In this document: positions 8,802-16,398 of the stretch, in pieces
Numbering within the stretch: the stretch's first letter is position 1
Layout of the letters: every line of letters starts with the position of its first letter
From: Oleidesulfovibrio sp964593925
GTDB lineage: Bacteria; Desulfobacterota; Desulfovibrionia; Desulfovibrionales; Desulfovibrionaceae
Assembly: GCA_964593925.1 (NCBI GenBank)
Contig: CAZQKM010000029.1
Coordinates: forward strand, 1-31,754
Direction: 5' to 3'
Length of the DNA stretch: 31,754 nt
Notes under the pieces: model-generated
Seen by the model: the letters and a program-made list of their open reading frames with translations, nothing else
What the model was told of the DNA's origin: nothing
Databases searched by the model: none
Program-made: the position numbers and the translations under genes

Positions 8802-9341
8802 ATGCGTAAGATTTTATTTGGGATAACAGCCCTTTTTCTTTTATTCGCCAGCCCGGTACAGGCAGTTGCCGCTTCTCAGACTATTGGGTTGATCAATTTG
8901 CAGAAACTGCTGCTTGAAAGTGAGCCCGCTGCTGTTGTAAAGCAGAAAATGGAAGAGCAGTTTGCAGCGGAGAAAAAAGAACTTGATGGCAAGTCAGAGC
9001 AGTTGAAAAAGATGTCGGAGCAAATACGTTTGCAGGCTGCTGCGCTGACTCCTGAAGCTCGTGAGGATAAAAAACTTGAATTCATGCGTGTAAAGCGTGA
9101 ATTCGAAGACCGAGCACGTGCTTTTACACGCAAGGTTCAAGCGGCTGATGCACAGGCGCGTCAAGAGATTTTGATGATGATTGCCAAGGCTTGCTCTGAA
9201 TACGGAAAAAAGAAGAAGTTTGACGTTATTCTTGATGCAGCGCATGCCAGTGTTGTTTTTGCCAATCCTGCACTGGATATCACAGATAAAATTATGGTGG
9301 AACTTAACCGTATCTGGCGTGCCGGTAAAGCTAGGCAATAG
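8802..9341 (+). CDS. skp: Periplasmic chaperone Skp/OmpH family
   Basis: Holds unfolded outer-membrane proteins in the periplasm on their way to BamA. The 179-residue product has a signal peptide (MRKILFGITALFLLFASPVQA), then the short beta segment IGLINLQKLL. A long charged coiled-coil region (about residues 45-125) and a C-terminal segment KKKKFDVILDAAHASVVFANPALDITDKIM complete the standard OmpH layout. The start is fixed by AGGAGG at 8790-8795, 6 bases before ATG 8802. Only 5 bases separate it from lpxD, the usual neighbour. Confidence 0.93.
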   Translation: MRKILFGITALFLLFASPVQAVAASQTIGLINLQKLLLESEPAAVVKQKMEEQFAAEKKELDGKSEQLKKMSEQIRLQAAALTPEAREDKKLEFMRVKREFEDRARAFTRKVQAADAQARQEILMMIAKACSEYGKKKKFDVILDAAHASVVFANPALDITDKIMVELNRIWRAGKARQ

Positions 9342-9346
9342 ACTAG

Positions 9347-10393
9347 ATGCAGAACATCACCATGAAGGTTTCTGATATCGCTCACTCTCTGGGGCTTATC
9401 CTCAATGGTCCTGATTGCGAAGTTTCTGGTGTAAATACACTTGAATCTGCGGGCCCAGGCGAGATAAGTTTTTTGGCCAACCCCAAATATATTCCCCTGC
9501 TTGCCGAAACTCGTGCGTCTGCGGTGATCGTAAGTGAGGAGTTCGCCGACAGGGTGACAACTGCCCTTGTCAGTGCCAATCCATACTTGGATTTTGGCAG
9601 GACTCTGCACATGTTTGCCAAGCCGCAAGGGTCGTTTACCGGTATCAGCAGTATGGCCTACATTCACTCCGATGCAGAGCTTGGCGAAGGTTGTACGGTC
9701 TACCCTCATGTGTACATTGGCCCGCGGGTCCGCATAGGGGAAGGAACGACTCTGTTCCCTGGCTGTTATCTGGGAGAGGACTGTGTGCTGGGTGAGAGTT
9801 GCCTGCTATACCCAAATGTTACGCTTATGGCCGGCACGCGACTAGGGGATGACTGTGTGCTGCATCCTGGCGTGGTTCTGGGGGCTGATGGATTTGGTTT
9901 TGCCCGGACAGAGTACAGTATTCAGAAGATTCCGCAGGTGGGCACTGTCTCTGTTGGTAATGATGTGGAGATAGGCGCCAACACAACTGTTGACCGTGCT
10001 GTATTGGGTGTGACGACCGTTGGAGACGGCACCAAGCTGGATAATCTTGTGCAGATTGGCCACAATGTCTCCATTGGTAATGATTGTCTCATTGTCTCGC
10101 AAGTGGGAATTTCAGGCAGTACACAGGTGGGAGACAGGGTGACCATGGCGGGGCAGGTAGGCGTTGCCGGGCACATTTCTATTGGTGATGACGTCACTGT
10201 TGGTCCCAAATCAGGTATTGCCAGAAGCATAGAGGCCGGAAAGGTTATGGGGGGGCTACCTGTGGTAGAACGCAATACCTATATTCGTACTCTGAGTGTC
10301 ATGCCCAAGTTGCCGGATATGTATAAAAAGTTGAGAAAACTTGAAAAAGAATTCGAAGCTTTTAAACGTGAATCAGGTAAGGATTGTCAATGA
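9347..10393 (+). CDS. lpxD: UDP-3-O-(3-hydroxyacyl)glucosamine N-acyltransferase
   Basis: Third step of lipid A synthesis: adds the second hydroxyacyl chain, from acyl-ACP, to UDP-acylglucosamine in the cytoplasm. The 348-residue product has the N-terminal uridine-binding domain (about 1-100, with ISFLANPKY), then a left-handed beta helix of hexapeptide repeats (about 105-310). The catalytic histidine motif reads LVQIGHNVSIG, and a C-terminal helix (KKLRKLEKEFEAFKRE) closes the protein, all typical of LpxD. ATG 9347 is used; ATG 9362 is a second choice. The stop overlaps the fabZ start by 4 bases (ATGA). Confidence 0.96.
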   Translation: MQNITMKVSDIAHSLGLILNGPDCEVSGVNTLESAGPGEISFLANPKYIPLLAETRASAVIVSEEFADRVTTALVSANPYLDFGRTLHMFAKPQGSFTGISSMAYIHSDAELGEGCTVYPHVYIGPRVRIGEGTTLFPGCYLGEDCVLGESCLLYPNVTLMAGTRLGDDCVLHPGVVLGADGFGFARTEYSIQKIPQVGTVSVGNDVEIGANTTVDRAVLGVTTVGDGTKLDNLVQIGHNVSIGNDCLIVSQVGISGSTQVGDRVTMAGQVGVAGHISIGDDVTVGPKSGIARSIEAGKVMGGLPVVERNTYIRTLSVMPKLPDMYKKLRKLEKEFEAFKRESGKDCQ

Positions 10394-10854
10394 ACGATAG
10401 CGCAAAAAGTGTTTTGGACATTCGGCAGATTCTGGATCTTTTGCCGCACAGGTATCCGTTTTTGTTGGTGGACAGGGTGTTGGACTATACGGCCGGTGAG
10501 TGTATTACTGCTATAAAAAATGTCTCCATGAATGAGCCGTTTTTTCAAGGACATTTTCCTGGTGTGCCGGTGATGCCTGGAGTGTTGATCATGGAGGCGC
10601 TCGCCCAAGCTGGTGGTATTTTGGTGGTAAAGAGTCTTGCTTCTGATGTGCAAAACAATCTTTTTTTATTTACCGGGATGGAAAGAGTGCGCTTTAGAAA
10701 ACCAGTATACCCGGGAGACAGGCTGGAAATGCACTGTCGTTTGCTGCGGCATAAGCTCAAGTTATGGAAAATGGCAGGTAAAGCTTATGTTGACGGCCAG
10801 CTTGCAGCAGAGGCTGAGATGACGGCCGCGATAATGGGTAAAGAGGAGATGTAG
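10390..10854 (+). CDS. fabZ: 3-hydroxyacyl-[acyl-carrier-protein] dehydratase FabZ
   Basis: Dehydrates 3-hydroxyacyl-ACP in fatty acid elongation and so competes with LpxA/LpxD for the hydroxyacyl-ACP pool. The 154-residue hot-dog-fold product shows LLPHRYPFLLVDR, the catalytic His in GHFPGVPVMPG (His55) and the Glu in LIMEALAQ (Glu69). ATG 10390 sits in the ATGA overlap with lpxD, with TAAGGAT (10378-10384) in front. The placement between lpxD and lpxA is the common Gram-negative order. Confidence 0.97.
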   Translation: MNDSAKSVLDIRQILDLLPHRYPFLLVDRVLDYTAGECITAIKNVSMNEPFFQGHFPGVPVMPGVLIMEALAQAGGILVVKSLASDVQNNLFLFTGMERVRFRKPVYPGDRLEMHCRLLRHKLKLWKMAGKAYVDGQLAAEAEMTAAIMGKEEM

Positions 10855-10855
10855 C

Positions 10856-11641
10856 GTGGCTGTAAAAATTCATCCTTCTGCCTTCATTGATCCCGGTGCG
10901 CAACTTGGCGTGGATGTGACAGTAGGGCCCTGTGTTGTTATTGAGGGGCAAACTGTTATTGGTGATCGCTGTCGTATTGACGCTTTTGCTTCGGTAAAGG
11001 AATATACTAAGTTGGGGGAAGATAACCATATATATTCCTACGCTGCTGTGGGAGGAGAACCACAGGATTTAAAGTTTCACGGTGAAGAGTCTTGGCTTGA
11101 GCTGGGGCACCGGAACCGAATCCGTGAATTTGCCACTCTACACCGCGGGACAGAAGGCGGCGGAGGCAAGACTACTGTGGGTGATGACAACCTGCTCATG
11201 GCATATACTCACGTTGCGCACGATTGCCATGTGCAAAACGGCATTGTCATGTCCAACGGTGCGACTTTAGCTGGCCATGTTACTGTGGGAGAAGGCGCTA
11301 TTCTGGCTGGTCTTTCTGCGGTCCACCAGTTTGTGCGCATCGGCCGTTATGCCTTCGTGGGGGGAATGAGCGGAATATCACAGGATTTGCCGCCTTTTAT
11401 GTTGGCAGTGGGAAATCGTGCTGGAGTGCATGGCCCCAATCTTGTGGGGTTACGCCGTTTGAAAGCCTCGCATGAGATCATTGCAGCTTTGAAAAGTGCT
11501 TATCGACTTGTCTGGCATTCGGATATTCCTCGTAAAGAAGCCTTGGAACAGCTGGAACACGAGTATGATACGCACTGTGAAGTTATGAATTTTGTTGAAT
11601 TTATCAGAGAAAGTGAGCGAGGAATTCTACCTCCTGAATAA
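10856..11641 (+). CDS. lpxA: Acyl-[ACP]--UDP-N-acetylglucosamine O-acyltransferase
   Basis: First step of lipid A synthesis. The 261-residue product is a hexapeptide-repeat beta helix (about 1-185) followed by a helical C-terminal domain. The catalytic histidine lies in THVAHDCHV (His122, matching E. coli His125), and FVGGMSGISQDLPPFM and GLRRLKASH are family landmarks. The start is GTG 10856, one base after the fabZ stop. It has a strong GAGGAG ribosome site inside the end of fabZ (10843-10848). Confidence 0.96.
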   Translation: MAVKIHPSAFIDPGAQLGVDVTVGPCVVIEGQTVIGDRCRIDAFASVKEYTKLGEDNHIYSYAAVGGEPQDLKFHGEESWLELGHRNRIREFATLHRGTEGGGGKTTVGDDNLLMAYTHVAHDCHVQNGIVMSNGATLAGHVTVGEGAILAGLSAVHQFVRIGRYAFVGGMSGISQDLPPFMLAVGNRAGVHGPNLVGLRRLKASHEIIAALKSAYRLVWHSDIPRKEALEQLEHEYDTHCEVMNFVEFIRESERGILPPE

Positions 11642-11672
11642 CATATGGTCCTTAAGTAAATACTGGCTACAG

Positions 11673-11706
11673 GGGAAAGCGGGCGGGGGCCTTCTTTCCC
11701 TTTTTT
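11673..11706 (+). terminator. Possible terminator between lpxA and lpxI
   Basis: GGGAAAG (11673-11679) pairs with CTTTCCC (11694-11700) and six T follow (11701-11706). The 14-base loop is long and GC-rich, so termination may be partial. If it works, lpxI is set apart from lpxD-fabZ-lpxA. Confidence 0.5.
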
Positions 11707-11810
11707 CAGGCCGGTGTGGCTGTGCTTTGCGTACAGTATGGATATGCTTGCTGGGCGCAGTTTCCAGTATATGTGTGGCGTCGCTGCCGGACTGAGGGCA
11801 GGAGTTTTTT

Positions 11811-12641
11811 ATGAACCAAGAGCGAATCGGTATTATAGCAGGTGCTGGCCAGTTTCCGGCGTTGGTGGCAGATGCAGCGCGGCAGGCAGGCTGTTTTGTG
11901 GCCATATGTGGTTTTTACGGGCACACGGATACGGCCTTGGAGCACAAAGCAGATACATGGGCTCTGCTACACCTAGGCCAGCTAAGCAAGCTGATAGCAT
12001 ATTTTACGACCCACGGAGTTTCGCAGATTTGTTTTGCTGGCGCGATTAGTAAACCCCGCGCTTTGGATATGCGCCCTGACATGCGCGCGGCCAAAGTGCT
12101 CTTTAAGCTGCGTGCCACAGGTGATGATGCCTTGCTGCGTGCTGTGCTCGCTGAATTAGAGATGGAAGGACTGAACATTATGCAGGCTGCTGAACTTGTT
12201 CCTGCGTTGCGTGCCCCCCAAGGCGTATTGACCCGTAAGGCCCCGTCTGATGCTGTATGGCGTGATATTACCTACGGTTGGCCCATTGCTAGGCAGATAG
12301 GATCCTTGGACATAGGGCAATGCATGGTTGTCAAGCAAGGCATGGTCGTGGCTGTGGAAGGGCTGGAGGGTACGGATGCCATGCTTCAGCGAGCTGGTGA
12401 GCTGGCTGGCCCGGGATGTGTGGCACTTAAGATAGTCAAGCCGGGACAGGACCGGCGTATTGATCTGCCTGCATTGGGGCTTGCGACCATTCGGATTTTG
12501 GAACGTAACAGATATGCTTGCCTATGCTATGAGGCCGGTGACACCCTTTTTTTTGATAGAGAGCAAAGTATTTCTCTGGCAGATAGAAGTGGTATTGCCC
12601 TTGTTGGCGTTGGTGCGGACGGTCCCTTGGTAAATCTCTGA
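11811..12641 (+). CDS. lpxI: UDP-2,3-diacylglucosamine pyrophosphatase LpxI (DUF1009)
   Basis: Makes lipid X plus UMP from UDP-2,3-diacylglucosamine, the step done by the unrelated LpxH in E. coli. The 276-residue product begins IGIIAGAGQFPALVADAARQ, the usual LpxI opening. It continues with KPRALDMRPD, a central GDDALLRAVL segment and the C-terminal VVAVEGLEGTDAMLQRAG. The ATG has a CAGGAG ribosome site (about 11796-11801). A gap of 169 bases after lpxA contains a hairpin with a T run. In many delta-proteobacteria lpxI sits next to lpxA, as here. Confidence 0.92.
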   Translation: MNQERIGIIAGAGQFPALVADAARQAGCFVAICGFYGHTDTALEHKADTWALLHLGQLSKLIAYFTTHGVSQICFAGAISKPRALDMRPDMRAAKVLFKLRATGDDALLRAVLAELEMEGLNIMQAAELVPALRAPQGVLTRKAPSDAVWRDITYGWPIARQIGSLDIGQCMVVKQGMVVAVEGLEGTDAMLQRAGELAGPGCVALKIVKPGQDRRIDLPALGLATIRILERNRYACLCYEAGDTLFFDREQSISLADRSGIALVGVGADGPLVNL

Positions 12642-12849
12642 GCAGGTGCCACGAAAGAGATGTAGGTGCGCATGACGTCATGATCGAAACCTTCATGAGA
12701 CGCCGCAATGGTCTTGAACGTGTTTTCAGGTGTGTGAAAAGTCACTGGTGCTTGGCAATGCGGTATGATTTCCTGGCTTCTTGTATTTCTTACCTTTATT
12801 GTTTTATAGGGGATTTTTCAGCTGTGGAATACTGGTATTCTTCCTGGAC
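12642..12849. other. Intergenic DNA before the IS relic
   Basis: No gene, terminator or promoter that I can support. A short minus-strand open frame reaches across the lpxI end (12745 down to 12527) but has no family features. Confidence 0.5.
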
Positions 12850-13705
12850 TGTATAGTCTCAAAATTGACCAAGAGAAGCCGTTAATGCTATTTGTCATGC
12901 ATCGAAGGCTGAAAAGATGTTGTGAGGATGTCATGGTGATACCAATACGCAGACATCATGGTCTTTTTGAAGCTGACACACATTGAGAGATGCTCGCCCC
13001 GCATTTACTTGGCAAAAATGGGAGCAGGAGAGGTGTTGCCCAAAACAGTCGCTGTATACTGGGGGGTCTTTTAGCTCATGCTGCTAGTATCTCATTATGC
13101 GATCTCTTTCCTGACTATGGCGGGTGGATTAATATTTCATTGTAGATTCATCCGCTGGCATGATACTGGAATCTGGAAAAATCCTTAGAAATTTTGATAG
13201 ATACGCTTGGTTATGAATGGCTGATGATTGATGCCAGCCATTGTAAAGTTTTTTCTCATGTGCAGTCGTGCACGGCGGAAACGAGGGGATGCGTTGAACA
13301 AAAGGGGTCTCAACTCAAATATATCTGGCCGTTAATGCGTATGGTGTGCCGTTTCGGGGTTTTGCCATAAAAGATACAGCGGCAGAGTGCTCTCAACCAG
13401 TCGCGCTCATGTAGGGATCCAGCGTTCAAACGCTGCTCGTGGCTCAAGGGTGTGACATAGAGAGCATTTTTACCATAACCAATGCTATAGGCATATAATC
13501 CGTTATCTCGCCAATAAACAGAAATCCCCGCACCTCTATGATAAGCCACTATATAAAGCGAGGCATCTTGCTGAAAATATTTTTATATCTGAAGTAGTGG
13601 CGAGATATTGCAACAATGTGCACTCAAGATGTTGCATCATTTTTACGCTGTCATTTAATTCAGGCAGGTATTTTTGTTTATGGTCAAAAAAATTATGACT
13701 ACACT
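12850..13705 (+). mobile_element. Decayed IS5-family insertion sequence with candidate terminal inverted repeats
   Basis: The transposase relic inside is flanked by matching ends in inverted orientation. The left end (12852-12871) carries TAGTC then TTGACCA. The right end, read inward on the minus strand (13704-13681), carries TAGTC then TTGACCA, with 6 versus 9 bases between the blocks. The span of about 855 bases fits IS5-family (IS427-like) elements. The exact outer borders and a target duplication cannot be read. Confidence 0.6.
12958..13680 (+). pseudogene. IS5-family transposase, degraded by stops and frameshifts
   Basis: Conceptual translation recovers most of an IS5-type DDE transposase, but spread over frames and broken by stops. 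An N-terminal part reads LAPHLLGKNGSRRG and CDLFPDYGGW. The DDE region YEWLMIDASHCKVF is at 13212-13253, with a stop in the same frame at 13143-13145 shortly before. After a frame change (about 13310-13370) come D-T-A-A-E-C-S-Q, a stop, then VISPINRNPRTS. The C-terminal block WRDIATMCTQDVASFL is at 13598-13645. These match, in order, the conserved blocks of the family (GxPWRDLP..GxW, WLMIDASHxKxH, VIPP..NR, WRGIATRYAK..SFLAA). At least five stops make it non-functional. Confidence 0.85.
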
Positions 13706-13773
13706 ATCTTGTATATGAGGTTGATGTGTATTGTCAAATGTGATGATTACTACTAATTCTATAGTGTGTAGTC
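13697..13773. repeat. Inverted repeat upstream of thiM
   Basis: GACTACACTAT (13697-13707) and ATAGTGTGTAGTC (13761-13773) are near-perfect inverted copies (two extra bases on the right arm) 53 bases apart. The left arm overlaps the candidate right end of the IS relic. The right arm could be a fragment of a second IS end or a regulatory dyad. Confidence 0.45.
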
Positions 13774-13873
13774 AGTATGGTACTCTGTTAAATTATGGGG
13801 TATCGATTTAGCCATTATTTGTATTTTTGCGTCGCATGCTATTGTACAAAATATGTAGAAAGGTGATATGTAT

Positions 13874-14680
13874 ATGACTGATCAAGTTGTTGTATGGGAA
13901 GCTGTACAGAGGGTTCGTAGAGGTTCACCGTTGGTGCATAACATAACAAATTTTGTGGTGATGAACAGCGTTGCCAATGCTCTTCTTGCCGTGGGAGCTT
14001 CTCCTGTCATGGCACACGCACGTGAAGAGATGGAAGAGATTGTGGGCATCTCTTCCGCCTTGGTGCTTAATATAGGTACGCTCAGCAGCCCGTGGGTAGA
14101 GTCTATGTTTGTGGCTGGGCGTGCGGCCACAAAACGAGGCGTGCCTATTGTTTTGGATCCTGTGGGGGCAGGTGCATCAGTACTGCGCACCAGAACCAGC
14201 CTACAGCTGTTGTTGGAAGTTGGCCCCTCTGTGCTACGGGGGAATGCTTCTGAAATATTGGCGCTGGCCGGTGCAGGTAACGGCGGAAAGGGTGTGGACA
14301 GTGCCCATCGGGTAGCTGATGCTTGGGGGGCTTCTCGCGAGCTTGCCGCGCGATATGGTTGTGTTGTGGTAACCAGCGGTCCGGAAGACATGATTACTGA
14401 TGGAGTGGACACCGTCTTGTTGGCAGGAGGGCATGAGATGATGCCGCGCGTAACCGGTATGGGCTGCGTGGCTTCTGCCATTGTTGGTGCACATATGGTC
14501 ATGGCGAGTTGCCCTTTTGAGGGGGCGGTAACTGGCATGGCTGCCATGGCTACTGCCGGAAGTATGGCTTCAGATAAAGCAGAGGGGCCGGGGAGTTTTC
14601 AGAGTTGTTTTTTGGATGCGCTGTATACTATGCAGTTGTCTGATATTGCCCAAGGCATAGCCATACGCAGACATATTTGA
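13874..14680 (+). CDS. thiM: Hydroxyethylthiazole kinase
   Basis: Phosphorylates 4-methyl-5-(2-hydroxyethyl)thiazole so that it can be joined to the pyrimidine part of thiamine; a salvage enzyme. The 268-residue ribokinase-like product opens with the family block LVHNITNFVVMNSVANALLA and ASPVMAHAREEM. It has LDPVGAGAS, LRGNASEILALAG, TSGPEDMITDG and the anion-hole/cysteine motif VTGMGCVASAI, where the Cys matches the conserved active-site Cys. AGGTGA (13861-13866) is 7 bases before ATG 13874; ATG 13868 is also open but too close. No other thi gene is visible in the window, and both flanks are decayed DNA. I see no TPP riboswitch upstream. Confidence 0.93.
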   Translation: MTDQVVVWEAVQRVRRGSPLVHNITNFVVMNSVANALLAVGASPVMAHAREEMEEIVGISSALVLNIGTLSSPWVESMFVAGRAATKRGVPIVLDPVGAGASVLRTRTSLQLLLEVGPSVLRGNASEILALAGAGNGGKGVDSAHRVADAWGASRELAARYGCVVVTSGPEDMITDGVDTVLLAGGHEMMPRVTGMGCVASAIVGAHMVMASCPFEGAVTGMAAMATAGSMASDKAEGPGSFQSCFLDALYTMQLSDIAQGIAIRRHI

Positions 14681-16170
14681 GTGAGGTAGGAAAAAGCACC
14701 GATGGGGTGGCCAGTGACAGTGCATATTTTCACGTTGTGGGCTTACCTGGGCAGGGAGAAATTTATCTACTGTGGGCTAGATGGATATAGTACCCCTAGG
14801 CTTATACTTGGCTTGCGCGGCATGTCTATGAGCATGGTCACAAGTGGGCTACAGCATTTGCCAAAGGGGTAGTGTGGACAGTGCCCAGAAAGCGTTCGGC
14901 GTGAACAGCCCTGGAGGAATGATATTTGTTATTTATGTGTTGTGTAGCATGAGGGAAACACTAAGAAAAGATAGGCTTACTTGCAAGGTTACTAGCGGCT
15001 ACATAGGTGATGTTGTAGATAGTGTGCGAAAGCTTTATATTGGGATTATGGCGCGTATACCCGTGTTATGGCGATAATATAGATGGATATGACGTGGGGT
15101 ACGGCCTTAAATGCTTTGCATGGGATGAGCGTTACGTTTGCTTTGGGCCCAGCCTTGTCAGCCAGTCGCGACTGGCTGACAAGGGGGCGTGTGGGTAGAC
15201 ATGCTCGAAAGTAGACGCAATATTTTTACTCCCTCAGGAGCTGACGCTATTATACGTGGAAACAGGTTGATTTTTTACTGTATATGGCACCTCTTCGCCC
15301 TGTGTGGTGTTAGAAGATGGCAATTTGTTCACTTTCACTGAAGTACGTTCTAGTTTGCGAAACATAACTTGCTTGTCGTAGCGGACAAACCTGGAAATGG
15401 AATCCGTATACTATGCTTACTATATGGGTACATTTTCTGTTTTTTGGGGATGGGAAACGAGTGTATGGATAACAAGATACAATGAGTTAGTAGTATTTTT
15501 GACATACTGTAGCATCATTCCAGATACAAAGTCAGACTTTTGCTATGTTTGTTTAAAAGACTATAAAAACATGAGTGTGTTACATGAAGTATTTGGGAGC
15601 CTTCCTGAGCGATGAACCAGGCTGTGGGTCCACTCCAACGGGATTTATGGCCACGTAACCTGACATGGAGCGGGAGGCATGTGCTGTGTTGCTGTCCTGT
15701 CGTGTGTGTCGAGCGGGTTCGTGACCGGATCAGTGTGTCATTGCGTCTCCCGTATGCTTTTGTCAGCGTGTACGGTATGTTCATGCATTAGGCACTACGA
15801 ATGCGTGAGTTGGTGGGCAATAGTCGATGGATAAATATGACGGGTAACAGGTGGTACTTCTTGTCTGCGATGAGAGCTGCATGTTGGGGGCTGCTAGTGC
15901 AGCACAGACGGGGGAATGCGTTGGAACTTTTGAGTTCTGGAGTCAGCAGGCAGCTTGTGGGTGGCTCGGGTCTGGGTGGGTATCGTGCCACGATTCTGGG
16001 GGTTATAGAGAGGCAGGCGTATGATGTTGGCCGGTCGTAACTTTTTGGGCATGATGGCGTACGGTTGATGTTTTTTCTTGATTTGCTGGTAAAATTCGCA
16101 AAGAATATTCAGCCAGCCGATAAAGGGATCGTAAAGCTGTATACCAGTCGTAGGCACATGAGGTATATTT
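14681..16170. other. About 1.5 kb without a recognisable gene
   Basis: Only short open frames occur here, for example 14844-15077 and 15397-15615 on the plus strand, and none shows a known domain or a good ribosome site. The only clear structure is the palindrome at 15153-15184. A 16-base stretch (14872-14887) repeats part of thiM (14292-14307). The length, in a genome that elsewhere packs genes with overlaps, suggests decayed genes, but I could not identify any. Confidence 0.6.
15153..15184. repeat. 32-base perfect palindrome
   Basis: CCTTGTCAGCCAGTCG (15153-15168) is followed directly by its exact reverse complement (15169-15184), with no spacer. As RNA it would form a very stable hairpin. 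There is no T run after it, so it is not a standard terminator. Function unknown. Confidence 0.95.
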
Positions 16171-16347
16171 GTGAACAAGGATACAAAATTGTTGCAAAAC
16201 CGCTATAAGCGGGAATTTGTAGAAGTAATCTGCCCAAAATGTCGAAAAACACAGATTATTGCCCTGCCCGAAGAGAGCATGCCTCGTTGTGAGATCTGCC
16301 GTAAGGATATGGTGATTAAAGAAGTGCTGACAGAGGGAAAATACTAA
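16171..16347 (+). CDS. Small zinc-ribbon protein, 58 residues
   Basis: GTG start with TGAGG (16159-16163) 7 bases upstream, an open frame of 58 codons and a TAA stop. The product has two CxxC pairs (Cys21-Pro-Lys-Cys24 and Cys40-Glu-Ile-Cys43) separated by 15 residues, a typical zinc knuckle. Charged ends flank it (NKDTKLLQNRYKREF at the front, VIKEVLTEGKY at the back). There is no signal peptide, so it should be cytoplasmic. It lies 51 bases before the amino acid-binding protein gene. A 7-bp hairpin (16354-16360 with 16368-16374) sits between them. Function unknown; RNA, DNA or protein binding are all possible. Good ribosome site plus paired cysteines make it a likely real gene. Confidence 0.8.
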   Translation: MNKDTKLLQNRYKREFVEVICPKCRKTQIIALPEESMPRCEICRKDMVIKEVLTEGKY

Positions 16348-16398
16348 TAATGCGTGCTCCTTTGTGAGGGGCACGGAAAGATAGCCGGAGGTGCTTGA

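Noticed and set aside
13310..13549. Minus-strand open frame of 79 codons
   Set aside because: It is antisense to the decayed IS5 transposase, which explains the sequence better.
13706..13873. TPP riboswitch upstream of thiM
   Set aside because: The conserved CUGAGA and downstream ACCUGA-type elements are absent.
12940..14675. 12-base exact repeat ATACGCAGACAT in the IS relic region and in the thiM end
   Set aside because: A match of this length is expected several times by chance in a window this size.
14844..15077. Open frame of 77 codons
   Set aside because: Non-ATG or poorly placed start, no ribosome site, no recognisable motif; likely random in decayed DNA.
15397..15615. Open frame of 72 codons
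   Set aside because: No ribosome site and no family features; composition not convincing for a gene.
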